64,000 nt of DNA from Lysinibacillus mangiferihumi. GTDB lineage: Bacteria; Bacillota; Bacilli; Bacillales_A; Planococcaceae. The translations under genes and the position numbers were made by a program. The stretch is taken from NCBI RefSeq assembly GCF_003049665.1, contig NZ_PYWM01000012.1:1-64000 (forward strand). Reading direction: 5' to 3'. Under the pieces are notes generated by a model. The model searched no databases. It was not told the origin of the DNA and saw only the letters and a list, made by a program, of their open reading frames with translations. Shown in pieces: positions 17,913 to 26,136 of this stretch (its first letter is position 1; each line of letters opens with the position of its first letter).

Positions 17913-17941
17913 ATTATAATTAAAAACAATGCCTGTGTAAA
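17913..17941 (-). promoter_or_regulatory. Promoter of the small cationic peptide gene
   Basis: Leftward -35 TTTACA (17936-17941), exactly 17 bases, -10 TATAAT (17913-17918). The predicted transcript start falls at about the Shine-Dalgarno, giving a very short leader. Confidence 0.75.
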
Positions 17942-17988
17942 GGATTTAGCCTTTGCAATATCATACATAAAAAGAGAGGGATTATAGG

Positions 17989-18759
17989 ATGAAAAAAATT
18001 TTATTTTTTGATGTAGATGGGACGCTTTATAACAGTGAAAAAGTAATGCCTGCTTCTGCCAAAGAAGCGCTATTGGAAGCACGTCGTAAAGGGTATGAGC
18101 TTGCAATAGCTACTGGACGTGCACCATTTATGATTGAACCATTGCTAGAAGAGCTTGATATTAATACGTATGTGACCTTTAATGGACAGTATGTTGTTTA
18201 TCAAGGCGAGGTTGTCTACGCAAATGGTGTGGAAAAGGAAGAATTAGCGAAAATTATTGCCTTTGGAGAAGCGCGCAATGAACCCGTTGTTTTTTTAGAT
18301 GACAAGCGAATGATTGCGTCAGTTGGAGGGCATAACATGGTATCCGAAAGTTTAAATACATTAAAATACCCGTACCCAGAATTAGACTCATCTTATTATA
18401 TGCAGCACGATGTTTATCAAACACTAATCTTTATGGAAGAAAAAGATGAACATTTGTATTATGAGGCATTTCCAAATGTCCAGTTCGTGCGTTGGCATGA
18501 ATATTCTTGTGATATTTTACCTAAAGGAGGTTCCAAGGCTGCTGGAATCGAAAAAGTGCTCGCGAAAATGGGTTTAACGTTAGAGGATGCCATTGCTTTT
18601 GGTGATGGTATGAATGATATTGAAATGTTAGAGGCTGTTGGTACGAGTGTGGCAATGGGAAATGGACATGAAAAAGTAAAGGCGGTCGCGACACATATTA
18701 CCGATCACGTAGATGCAGACGGACTCGCAAAAGCGATGCGCTATTTAAAAATTATTTAA
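17989..18759 (+). CDS. ykrA: Cof-type HAD-IIB phosphatase YkrA
   Basis: 256 residues. HAD motif I is FFDVDGT with D8 nucleophile and D10; motif II ATGRA around 41; motif IV GDGMND at residues 205-210; a C2B cap lies between. This subfamily dephosphorylates sugar phosphates and similar metabolites in the cytoplasm; the substrate is not known. Position next to rpoY and before def matches B. subtilis ykrA. GAGAGGG precedes the ATG. Divergent from the small peptide gene. Confidence 0.88.
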   Translation: MKKILFFDVDGTLYNSEKVMPASAKEALLEARRKGYELAIATGRAPFMIEPLLEELDINTYVTFNGQYVVYQGEVVYANGVEKEELAKIIAFGEARNEPVVFLDDKRMIASVGGHNMVSESLNTLKYPYPELDSSYYMQHDVYQTLIFMEEKDEHLYYEAFPNVQFVRWHEYSCDILPKGGSKAAGIEKVLAKMGLTLEDAIAFGDGMNDIEMLEAVGTSVAMGNGHEKVKAVATHITDHVDADGLAKAMRYLKII

Positions 18760-18780
18760 GTGCCAGTCACTCAAACAATT
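18758..18780 (+). repeat. Dispersed 23-bp repeat, copy 2
   Basis: AAGTGCCAGTCACT core with the common CAATT end, overlapping the ykrA stop codon. With copy 3 it flanks the ykrA terminator in direct orientation. Confidence 0.75.
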
Positions 18781-18795
18781 TTGAATATTAAAAGG

Positions 18796-18820
18796 AAAAC
18801 CCACGAGAAGTGGGTTTTTT
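18796..18820 (+). terminator. ykrA terminator
   Basis: CCCAC, five-base loop, GTGGG, then six T. Confidence 0.85.
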
Positions 18821-18830
18821 ACGTATTATC

Positions 18831-18852
18831 GGTGCCAGTCACTCAAACAATT
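18831..18852 (+). repeat. Dispersed 23-bp repeat, copy 3
   Basis: GGTGCCAGTCACTCAAACAA, differing from copy 2 only at the first base of the shared part. Confidence 0.75.
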
Positions 18853-18867
18853 CACTCAAATAATGTT

Positions 18868-19626
18868 TTAGATATCAACAACCTCCAGCTGAATGCCAGC
18901 CTCCGTAAATTGATGTAATGTTTCTTTGGGCAGTCCGTTATCAGTAAGTATCATATCGACCTCTTCTAGCGGGCATACTTGAATAGCCACATCTTTATTG
19001 AATTTGGTAGAATCAGTTGCAACATAAACTGTCTGCGAAATATTAATAAGCTGTTTCCTCGTCATCGCTTCTTCTAAACTAAAATCGGATATTCCTTTTT
19101 CTAATGTCACGCCACTAGCGCATATAAATGCCTTATTAATATTGAGATGGTCGAAGCGGAAAAGGAAGTCATTTGAAGTAACCGATTTTTCCGAATGTCT
19201 CACTCTTCCGCCAATAATCATCACTTCAATAGTAGAACCAATTAAATCAAATGCTACAGGAAGAGAGTTCGTCACGACTGTTAGTTTCTCCTTGCCTAGT
19301 AGAAATGGTGTCATTTGATAAGTTGTTGAGCCACTATCGATAAAAATGCAGTCACCATGATCAACTAAAGAAGCGCAAGCTTTGGCAATGGCGATTTTTT
19401 CTGTCAACTGCTGTGTTAATCGATTGTCCATTAATCCTTCAACGGGTTCAATATATTTTACACCCCCATAAAATTTCTCGATTTTCTTCTCTTGCACAAG
19501 TTGTTGAATATCTCTTCGAATAGTTTCCATCGATACATTGAATTCTTTTGTCAGGGTTACTAATTTTACTACCTTGTTATTCCGAATGAATTGCAAAATA
19601 TGTTGTTGCCTTTCTACTGTATACAT
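18868..19626 (-). CDS. DeoR/GlpR-family regulator of the phosphonate operon
   Basis: 252 residues. The N-terminal winged helix shows QHILQFIRNNKVVKLVTLTK then VSMETIRRDIQQL (residues about 8-42), typical of DeoR. The C-terminal sensor (about 75-235) is the NagB/RpiA-like fold with FIDSGSTTYQM and VATDSTKF, which normally binds a phosphorylated metabolite. Divergent from the aminoethylphosphonate genes, so it probably controls them, perhaps sensing phosphonoacetaldehyde or a related compound (inference). Phosphonate operons are more often controlled by LysR or GntR proteins. Confidence 0.85.
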   Translation of the reverse strand: MYTVERQQHILQFIRNNKVVKLVTLTKEFNVSMETIRRDIQQLVQEKKIEKFYGGVKYIEPVEGLMDNRLTQQLTEKIAIAKACASLVDHGDCIFIDSGSTTYQMTPFLLGKEKLTVVTNSLPVAFDLIGSTIEVMIIGGRVRHSEKSVTSNDFLFRFDHLNINKAFICASGVTLEKGISDFSLEEAMTRKQLINISQTVYVATDSTKFNKDVAIQVCPLEEVDMILTDNGLPKETLHQFTEAGIQLEVVDI

Positions 19627-19646
19627 TACATCACCTCTTATTGTTA

Positions 19647-19710
19647 TTTACTCAAAGTAGTAATAAGTTTGTCAACAGTTAGTCAGAATTTACTCAACAT
19701 TTACACAAAC
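19647..19710. promoter_or_regulatory. Repeated TTTACtCAA motifs between the DeoR and phosphonate genes
   Basis: TTTACTCAAA (19647-19656), TTTACTCAAC (19689-19698) and TTTACACAAAC (19700-19710) are direct repeats; the first overlaps the inverted repeat TTACT-CAAAGT-AGTAA. Likely DeoR-protein operators. A -10 like TATACT lies at 19738-19743 with no good -35. Confidence 0.5.
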
Positions 19711-19773
19711 ATGTGATTTCTCTTTACAAATTGTCTCTATACTGTGGTTAACAACTCAAAAGGAGTGAGCAAT

Positions 19774-20526
19774 TTGTTAGAACTAAAAAATATTTCAAAA
19801 AGTTATAAAAATAAAAATGTTTTAAGAGATATAAATTTAACGATAGATTCTGGTGAAATTGTTTCGTTATTGGGGCCGAGTGGTTGTGGGAAAACGACAT
19901 TACTCAACATTGTTTTAGGTCTCACAGAACAAACAGATGGACAACTTTTTTACAATGGACAAGATATATCGAAACAATCGATGCAGGATAGAGGATTTAA
20001 TATCGTTTTCCAAGATTTCGCGTTGTTCCCACATTTGAATGCTTACGACAATATCGTCTATGGCCTGAAAAATAAAAAACAGCAAATGTCAAAAGCTGAA
20101 ATTCAGGAGTATGTGGATTTCTTAGAACTCGCTCCACATCTACATAAAAAGATTCACGAATTATCTGGTGGACAGAAACAGCGTGTCTCTATTGCTAGAA
20201 CACTTGTTATGCAGCCCAAAATTTTATTGCTAGATGAACCGTTAAGTGCGCTAGATGGTGTGATAAAAGAATCGATTAAGGAGCGCATTAAATCAATTGC
20301 TCGCCAATTTAAATTAACAACTATTATTGTGACACATGATCCTGAGGAGGCGCTCACATTATCAGATAAAGTACTCATCATTAATGAGGGAACTGTCTCA
20401 CAATATGGCACACCTCACGAAATATTGAAAACACCAAAAAATCAATTTGTGGAAGACTTTATATTAAAGCAACTTCATATTAAACGTCATAACATCTATC
20501 AACTGTTTGGAGAATCCTATGCTTAA
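19774..20526 (+). CDS. 2-Aminoethylphosphonate ABC transporter ATP-binding protein
   Basis: 250 residues. Walker [10 protein letters not shown] at 34-42, Q-loop FQDFALFPHLN from 79, signature LSGGQ at 130-134 and Walker B LLLDEP at 151-156. TTG 19774 is taken as start because AGGAG lies eight bases before it; the upstream in-frame GTG (19744) has no ribosome site. First gene of the phosphonate operon; partner of the fused permease. Substrate is inferred from phnW and phnX downstream; by itself the protein resembles iron or polyamine importer ATPases. Confidence 0.85.
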   Translation: MLELKNISKSYKNKNVLRDINLTIDSGEIVSLLGPSGCGKTTLLNIVLGLTEQTDGQLFYNGQDISKQSMQDRGFNIVFQDFALFPHLNAYDNIVYGLKNKKQQMSKAEIQEYVDFLELAPHLHKKIHELSGGQKQRVSIARTLVMQPKILLLDEPLSALDGVIKESIKERIKSIARQFKLTTIIVTHDPEEALTLSDKVLIINEGTVSQYGTPHEILKTPKNQFVEDFILKQLHIKRHNIYQLFGESYA

Positions 20527-22144
20527 AACGAATAAAATGGTGAAAATTCTCTTTCTGCCAATTGTCTTCTTTTTTCTGTTCTTTTTAATTGTGCCATTAC
20601 TTTATATGTTTTGGCAGTCTTTGAAAAAAGGCAATAGCATAACGATTCAAAACTATGTAGAAGCATTACAGAGCGTTGAAATTCGAGAAGCGTTTCTTAA
20701 TAGTTTCCAAGTGTCATTTGTCGCCGCTGTTATTACTACTTGTTTAGCGTTTGCTCTTGCCTATGCCATGCATTTTACGACGATGAATCAACATTTAAAA
20801 AAGCTTGTACATATCGGGGTGACATTGCCGATGCTCTTGCCGACAATTACCTATGGTTTTGTATTGCTTTACACATTTGGCAATCAAGGAATACTAACAA
20901 AACTTCTGGGGCAGCCCTTAGTGACGATTTATGGATTTAATGGCTTGTTGATTGGGTATGTACTTTACACATTGCCTGTTGCATTTATTTTAATGCAAAA
21001 TTCCATGCAGTACATTGATAAACGCTTTTTGCTTGTCTCGATGCTAATGCATGATAGACCATCACGTCGATTTTACCATACCGTATTTCGACCTATGATA
21101 GGAACAATTGGTGGAGCATTTATTTTAACGTTTATTTTAAGTTTTACCGATTTTGGCATTCCTGCTTCGGTAGGTGGGGGTTATAAAGTGATTGCAACAG
21201 AGCTATATCAAGCGATGCTTGGCTCTATTGTGCGATTTGAGCAAGGGGCGGTCATTTCCGTACTTATGCTTGTACCTGCTGTACTTGGCATCGTAATGCT
21301 AAGCGTGCTAGATCGATTTAATTTTCAATATAAGCATGTCAGTCAAAGTGCTCTAGCCGTTCATCGTCTTCGAGACAATACATTTACAGTGCTATCGCTA
21401 GTATGTGTAAGTGTGATTTTTATCATCTTCTCGACAATGTTTATCGTGCCGTTTACTAAGGGCTATCCATATGACTTTAGTTTCACATTGGAACATGTAC
21501 AAAATGTTTTAGCAGAAAAGAATTTAACAAGGGTTTATATGAATTCACTTATCGTTGCCTTTTTTACAGCAATTTTAGGCGTTTGCATAGCATTTGTTTC
21601 AGCACTTCTAAATGTCAGAACACCGCTAAAAGGGAGAAGTACATTAGATTTTGCGTCAATGATTACCAATACAGTGCCAGGTATGGTACTCGGTCTTTCT
21701 TATTTATTTTTCTTCAATGGGAGTTCGCTTAAAGGGACCTTCTTCATCATTATTGCCTATACGGTTGTCCATTTCTTTACAACACCGTATTTAATGGCGA
21801 AAAACTCTTTGCAAAAAATGGACCCAACATGGGAAGTGACCGGAGAGTTATTAAAGGACTCTTGGCTTCAAACGGTCATTCGCGTTATTTTGCCGAATAT
21901 AAGACCTACTATTTTTCAAATGTTTAGCTATTATTTTTTAAATGCCATGGTAACAGTTAGTGGTGTAATTTTCCTTGTCAGTACGAAAACGATGCTTGTC
22001 TCCACGCGCATTAAAGAATTGCAGCATTTTGCGAAATATACGGATATTTTTGTTCTCTCAATTTTTATTTTATGTACAAACCTCATTGTGAAATTAGGTT
22101 GTGACTATATAACAACAAATAAAGAAAAGTTTAAGGAGATGTAA
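20519..22144 (+). CDS. 2-Aminoethylphosphonate ABC transporter permease (two fused permease domains)
   Basis: 541 residues with about twelve membrane segments: two permease domains in one chain (about 1-270 and 285-541), joined near residue 280, as in the PhnU2/FbpB type. The second coupling loop is seen as TGELLKDSWLQTVIRVILP; the first is more diverged. ATG 20519 has GGAG six bases upstream and overlaps the ATPase stop by eight bases. The fusion supplies both halves of the channel, so no second permease gene is needed. Confidence 0.85.
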   Translation: MLKTNKMVKILFLPIVFFFLFFLIVPLLYMFWQSLKKGNSITIQNYVEALQSVEIREAFLNSFQVSFVAAVITTCLAFALAYAMHFTTMNQHLKKLVHIGVTLPMLLPTITYGFVLLYTFGNQGILTKLLGQPLVTIYGFNGLLIGYVLYTLPVAFILMQNSMQYIDKRFLLVSMLMHDRPSRRFYHTVFRPMIGTIGGAFILTFILSFTDFGIPASVGGGYKVIATELYQAMLGSIVRFEQGAVISVLMLVPAVLGIVMLSVLDRFNFQYKHVSQSALAVHRLRDNTFTVLSLVCVSVIFIIFSTMFIVPFTKGYPYDFSFTLEHVQNVLAEKNLTRVYMNSLIVAFFTAILGVCIAFVSALLNVRTPLKGRSTLDFASMITNTVPGMVLGLSYLFFFNGSSLKGTFFIIIAYTVVHFFTTPYLMAKNSLQKMDPTWEVTGELLKDSWLQTVIRVILPNIRPTIFQMFSYYFLNAMVTVSGVIFLVSTKTMLVSTRIKELQHFAKYTDIFVLSIFILCTNLIVKLGCDYITTNKEKFKEM

Positions 22145-23130
22145 TGATGAAAAAGTCGACAGTCATGATGTTTGGAACGGTTAGTTCTGCAATTGTATTA
22201 GCAGCGTGTGGAGGTGCGGAGGCTGATACGAAGGATCAAGTTATTATCTATTCTAATGCTGATGATGAAGCAATTGAAGTAATGCAAACCACACTCGATA
22301 AAAAGGGGTATGAAGGAAAGTATATTATCCAATCATTCGGTACATCTGAATTAGGTGGGAAAATGATGGCAGAGGGGAAGGATATTGAAGCGGATGTAGT
22401 AACAATGGCTTCTTACTTTATCGAAAGTGCTCAAACATCTAAATCAATGTTTGTTGAACTATCTTCGGATTTAAAGCCGTTAGACGGTGGTTCAACTTAC
22501 GCATTACCGATTTTAGGGAATGTCGGGTCTATTTTTATCAATACAGATTTATTGGCGCAAAAAGGGCTACCTGTGCCACAAACAATTAAAGATTTAACGA
22601 AGCCAGAATATAAAGATTTAGTTTCTTTTCCAAATATTTTAGACTCCTCTACTGGCTGGCTATTAGTACAGGCGATTATGAGTGAATATGGCGAAAAAGA
22701 AGGAAAGCAAGTATTAGCAGATTTAATTAAAAATGCTGGACCGCATATTGAAAGTTCTGGTTCTGGCCCTATTAAAAAGGTGAAAACAGGAGAAGTCGCA
22801 GCAGGGTTTGGCTTACGTATTCAAGCAATTGATGCCAAAAATGAGGGCTTACCAATCGACTATATTGACCCAACAGAAGGCAACTTCACGTTAACAGAAT
22901 CTGTTGCCGTTGTAGATAAAGAAGGGGACGAGGCATTGGCGAGTGAAATAGCAAAGGTCATTGCGACTGAGGCGCGAGCAGATTTGTTAAAACAATATCC
23001 TGTAGCACTTTATGAAGGCGAGCAAGTAGAGGAAAAATATGTTCCAAAATACTTAAAAAAATGGGATACGACTTTAACTGTCGATTTATTAGAAAAACAT
23101 CAAACATTCTTTAAAGAAGCACAACAATAA
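22144..23130 (+). CDS. 2-Aminoethylphosphonate ABC transporter substrate-binding lipoprotein
   Basis: 328 residues with an N-terminal lipoprotein signal ending in the lipobox LAAC (cysteine 22), then VIIYSNADDEAIEVMQ, typical of class-1 binding proteins for iron, thiamine and phosphonates. It overlaps the permease stop by one base behind AAGGAG; a second ATG three bases on is equally possible. Anchored outside the membrane, it would deliver aminoethylphosphonate to the fused permease; substrate inferred from the operon. Confidence 0.85.
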   Translation: MMKKSTVMMFGTVSSAIVLAACGGAEADTKDQVIIYSNADDEAIEVMQTTLDKKGYEGKYIIQSFGTSELGGKMMAEGKDIEADVVTMASYFIESAQTSKSMFVELSSDLKPLDGGSTYALPILGNVGSIFINTDLLAQKGLPVPQTIKDLTKPEYKDLVSFPNILDSSTGWLLVQAIMSEYGEKEGKQVLADLIKNAGPHIESSGSGPIKKVKTGEVAAGFGLRIQAIDAKNEGLPIDYIDPTEGNFTLTESVAVVDKEGDEALASEIAKVIATEARADLLKQYPVALYEGEQVEEKYVPKYLKKWDTTLTVDLLEKHQTFFKEAQQ

Positions 23131-23144
23131 AGGAGCCTAACAAT

Positions 23145-24245
23145 ATGAATACCTACAAATTATTAACTCCCGGTCCACTAACAACTACAGAAGCAGTAAA
23201 AAAAGAGATGCTAGTGGATCGCTGTACATGGGATGACGACTACAAGCAAGTTACACAAGAAATACGCAAACAGTTAGTGGCGTTAGCGCAGGTTGATGAA
23301 ACAGACTATACAGCTATCTTAATGCAAGGAAGTGGGAGCTTTGTCGTTGAATCGGTTCTGACAACTGCTATTGGAAATGCAGATAAGGTACTCATTATAA
23401 CAAATGGAGCGTACGGTGAACGAATCGTAGAAATGGCAACTGTCCTTCAATTACAGCATGTCGTTTACAGTGTACCGTATCATGAGCAACCATCACCTTT
23501 AGAAGTACAAGCTATACTTGAAAAAGATGCTGCTATTACGCATGTCGCGATTGTTCATTGTGAGACGACAACGGGGATATTAAATCCTATTGATGAAATA
23601 GGCAAAGTTGTAAAATCGTTTAATAAAACATTTATTGTAGATGCCATGAGTAGCTTTGGTGGCGTGCCAATGGATTTATCGAATATGCAAATTGATTTTT
23701 TAATCAGTAGTGCTAACAAATGTATTCAAGGCGTGCCAGGTTTTGGATTTGTCGTTGCGAAAATAGAAGCGTTAGAAAAATGTAAAGGACAGGCCAAAAG
23801 TGTAGCATTAGATTTATACAAACAATGGGAAGTGATGAGTGTAGACGGGAAATGGCGTTTTACATCACCAACACATGTTGTAGCGGCCTTTGCAAAGGCG
23901 TTGGATGAACTTGCTGTAGAAGGTGGCGTTGCGGCACGCTACACACGATATGCTAAAAATAATCAACTATTGCGTGAAAGATTATCACGCTGTGGTTTTG
24001 AAGCTTATATTTCAGCGGAAATGCAATCGCCGATTATCACGACGTTTTTATATCCATATGAAGGATTTTCTTTCGAGCATTTCTATCATGAAATGAAGCA
24101 AGCAGGCTTTGTTATTTATCCTGGAAAGCTAACTGAATTTGATACATTCCGAATCGGTAATATAGGGGATGTTCATGAGGAAGATATGACTACATTATGT
24201 AATGTTATTGAAAACTATATGGCGGTGAAAAATAATGAAAATTGA
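23145..24245 (+). CDS. phnW: 2-Aminoethylphosphonate-pyruvate transaminase PhnW
   Basis: 366 residues, class V aminotransferase. It begins KLLTPGPLTTTEAVK, characteristic of PhnW, and carries the PLP lysine K192 in SSANKCIQG. It moves the amino group of 2-aminoethylphosphonate to pyruvate, giving phosphonoacetaldehyde and alanine in the cytoplasm. AAAGGAG precedes the ATG; the 3' end overlaps phnX by 11 bases, coupling the two enzymes of the pathway. Confidence 0.95.
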   Translation: MNTYKLLTPGPLTTTEAVKKEMLVDRCTWDDDYKQVTQEIRKQLVALAQVDETDYTAILMQGSGSFVVESVLTTAIGNADKVLIITNGAYGERIVEMATVLQLQHVVYSVPYHEQPSPLEVQAILEKDAAITHVAIVHCETTTGILNPIDEIGKVVKSFNKTFIVDAMSSFGGVPMDLSNMQIDFLISSANKCIQGVPGFGFVVAKIEALEKCKGQAKSVALDLYKQWEVMSVDGKWRFTSPTHVVAAFAKALDELAVEGGVAARYTRYAKNNQLLRERLSRCGFEAYISAEMQSPIITTFLYPYEGFSFEHFYHEMKQAGFVIYPGKLTEFDTFRIGNIGDVHEEDMTTLCNVIENYMAVKNNEN

Positions 24246-25023
24246 AGCGGTAATTTTTGATTGGGCAGGTACAGCGGTTGACTTTGGTTGTTTTGCACCT
24301 GTCAATGTATTTCTTACTATTTTTGAAGATGCAGGTGTTGCGGTGACACTAGAAGAAGCACGCAAACCGATGGGCATGTTGAAAATTGACCATATTCGGA
24401 CGATGCTTGAGATGCCAAGAGTGAGTGAGGAATGGGCACGTGTGTATGGCCGTTCATTTACCGAACAAGATGTACAGGCACTATATTCGCAGTTTGAAAC
24501 GAAATTAATGGCATCGCTTGCTAAGTATACGGACCCGATTCCACATGTGAAAGAAACGGTTCAACAATTAAGACAAGCCGGAATACGCATTGGCTCCACA
24601 ACAGGCTATACTGCCGCTATGATGGAAGTCGTGACACATCACGCTGCTGAGAAAGGATACAAGCCTGATTTTTTAGTTACACCGACTGATATAGGAGATA
24701 AGGGACGTCCCTATCCATATATGATTTTCAGAAATATAGAAGAACTTGGCGTGAAAGCGACGAAGCAAGTCGTTAAAGTCGGGGATACTACGTCAGATAT
24801 ACAAGAGGCATTAAATGCCGGAGTTTGGGCTGTTGGCGTTATAGTCGGAAGTTCTGAAATGGGCTTAACGGAACAAGAATTTAAGAGTCTATCTGATGAA
24901 GAGCAACAAGCCGTTATTGAAAAAACAAAAGCTATTTTTGAACAAACGGGTGCACACTATACGATTCAAACAATGCGTGAACTGCCGGCATTAATTGAGA
25001 CGATTAATGCGCGATTAGTTTAA
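24235..25023 (+). CDS. phnX: Phosphonoacetaldehyde hydrolase PhnX (phosphonatase)
   Basis: 262 residues, HAD superfamily. Nucleophile D9 lies in FDWAGT, where the unusual Ala-Gly replaces the usual second Asp of HAD enzymes; the Schiff-base lysine is K50 in GMLKIDHI; motif IV is VGDTTSDI. It cleaves the C-P bond of phosphonoacetaldehyde to acetaldehyde and phosphate, completing the pathway begun by PhnW. Last gene of the operon, followed by a strong hairpin terminator. Confidence 0.95.
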   Translation: MKIEAVIFDWAGTAVDFGCFAPVNVFLTIFEDAGVAVTLEEARKPMGMLKIDHIRTMLEMPRVSEEWARVYGRSFTEQDVQALYSQFETKLMASLAKYTDPIPHVKETVQQLRQAGIRIGSTTGYTAAMMEVVTHHAAEKGYKPDFLVTPTDIGDKGRPYPYMIFRNIEELGVKATKQVVKVGDTTSDIQEALNAGVWAVGVIVGSSEMGLTEQEFKSLSDEEQQAVIEKTKAIFEQTGAHYTIQTMRELPALIETINARLV

Positions 25024-25047
25024 AAGATAGCAGATAGAATAAAAGCG

Positions 25048-25087
25048 AAAAAGTGTTAGATTGACTGCAATCAATCTAACACTTTTT
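25048..25087 (+). terminator. phnX operon terminator (shared repeat hairpin)
   Basis: Perfect 17-bp arms, AAAAAGTGTTAGATTGA (25048-25064) and its complement (25071-25087), with a six-base loop. The same hairpin inverted occurs behind rnjA (15593-15633), so the hairpin is itself a dispersed module. Confidence 0.85.
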
Positions 25088-25104
25088 GCTATGCATATAA
25101 GAGT

Positions 25105-25127
25105 AAGTGTCAGGCACTAATTCAATT
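25105..25127 (+). repeat. Dispersed 23-bp repeat, copy 4
   Basis: AAGTGTCAGGCACT core with CAATT end. With copy 5 it brackets the GC-rich structured repeat in direct orientation. Confidence 0.75.
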
Positions 25128-25159
25128 TCCGTGCTAGCCATGTATTTATGACTTGCCAA

Positions 25160-25274
25160 GTAAAAATCCACGTAGACTCCTGGGGGAACGCACGCAATGT
25201 AAGACGCAACAGACCGCGCGACAGCGAGGGTTGCGGCTTACGTCGTGCCCGCGGAAAGCGTAGTGGATTTTTAC
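25160..25274 (+). ncRNA. GC-rich structured repeat, copy 2 (putative RNA element)
   Basis: Closed by a perfect 12-bp stem, GTAAAAATCCAC (25160-25171) with GTGGATTTTTAC (25263-25274). Inside, GCACG pairs with CGTGC and GTAAG with CTTAC, while the loops GACTCC, GACGCAACAGACCGCGCG and CCCGCGGAAAGCG match copy 1. The stems differ from copy 1 by compensating changes. No coding potential. Confidence 0.5.
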
Positions 25275-25310
25275 GATTTAGGAGCTGATATTATGCTAGG
25301 TATCTATGCT

Positions 25311-25334
25311 AAGTGCCAGGCAACTAAAACAATT
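25311..25334 (+). repeat. Dispersed 23-bp repeat, copy 5
   Basis: AAGTGCCAGGCAACT core with the CAATT end, one base longer than the other copies. Confidence 0.7.
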
Positions 25335-25350
25335 ACATTAGTGGATGGTA

Positions 25351-25393
25351 GTGGCTTACGTGTGCGCCAGCGGAAAGCATCTGTCGTAGCTAC
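25351..25393 (+). repeat. GC-rich structured repeat, truncated right half
   Basis: GGCTTACGTGTGCGCC and GCGGAAAGC followed by GTCGTAGC match the right half of the structured repeat; the left half is absent, so this is a decayed partial copy next to the def stop. Confidence 0.55.
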
Positions 25394-25402
25394 TAGTGAG
25401 TC

Positions 25403-25960
25403 TTAGTCGCGTTCGTATGGAACAGCGTCTGGAATTTCAGCAAATGGATTTTTTTCATTAATGCGATCATAAAACATAATGCCGTTTAAATGATCTAATT
25501 CATGCTGGAAGGCGATAGCTGGCAAGCCAGTTAGACGCATTTTTTTCTCTTCCCCGTCGATTGTTTTAAATTTCACGGTTATACGTGCGTGACGTGGTAC
25601 ATAACCAGGGACATTGCGATCAACAGATAAGCAGCCTTCGCCAGTTGGCAAATAGGTATTTTCAACAGAGTGGCTAACAATTTTCGGATTGATTGCGATA
25701 AAGCTCAATTGTTCTCCTTTGTCATCTTTTAAGTGAAGGGCAAACATGCGATGTAGACTATTTACTTGGTTAGCAGCTAATCCAATCCCGCTGCGTAAAT
25801 CATATTTATCGGCAATTTCAGGATCTTGGCTGTTAATTAAAAATTGTAGCATATCTGTAGCAAGCTGTTTTATTTCATCAGTTAAAGGAAATTGAACTTC
25901 CTCTGTTTTAGTGCGGAGTGTCGGATGGCCTTCGCGAATTATATCATCCATTAAAATCAT
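25403..25960 (-). CDS. def: Peptide deformylase
   Basis: 185 residues with all three deformylase motifs: GIGLAANQ at 58-65, EGCLS at 108-112 and HELDH at 153-157, which bind the metal (C110, H153, H157). It removes the formyl group from new N-terminal methionines. The insertion between motifs places it in the type 2 (gram-positive) class, like B. subtilis DefB (YkrB). AAAGGAAG lies before ATG 25960; a second in-frame ATG is three codons on. Position between ykrA and pdhA is as in B. subtilis. Confidence 0.95.
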   Translation of the reverse strand: MILMDDIIREGHPTLRTKTEEVQFPLTDEIKQLATDMLQFLINSQDPEIADKYDLRSGIGLAANQVNSLHRMFALHLKDDKGEQLSFIAINPKIVSHSVENTYLPTGEGCLSVDRNVPGYVPRHARITVKFKTIDGEEKKMRLTGLPAIAFQHELDHLNGIMFYDRINEKNPFAEIPDAVPYERD

Positions 25961-26136
25961 GTGAGAATCTTCCTTTCAATCTTTGTATTACCTTATTTAT
26001 AAGTATACATCACGCATTAAAACATGCACATGAAAAAAGACTTTATTTGAATAAACTTAAAAAATTTTTGTGTAGCTATTAGATTACAGAAAACTGGGGT
26101 ATTCTACTATTGGTCATTATTTAGAGAAACGTAATG

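Noticed and set aside
25024-25402. CRISPR array
   Set aside because: Repeats here are unequal in length, palindromic and not regularly spaced by unique spacers; no cas genes are in the window.
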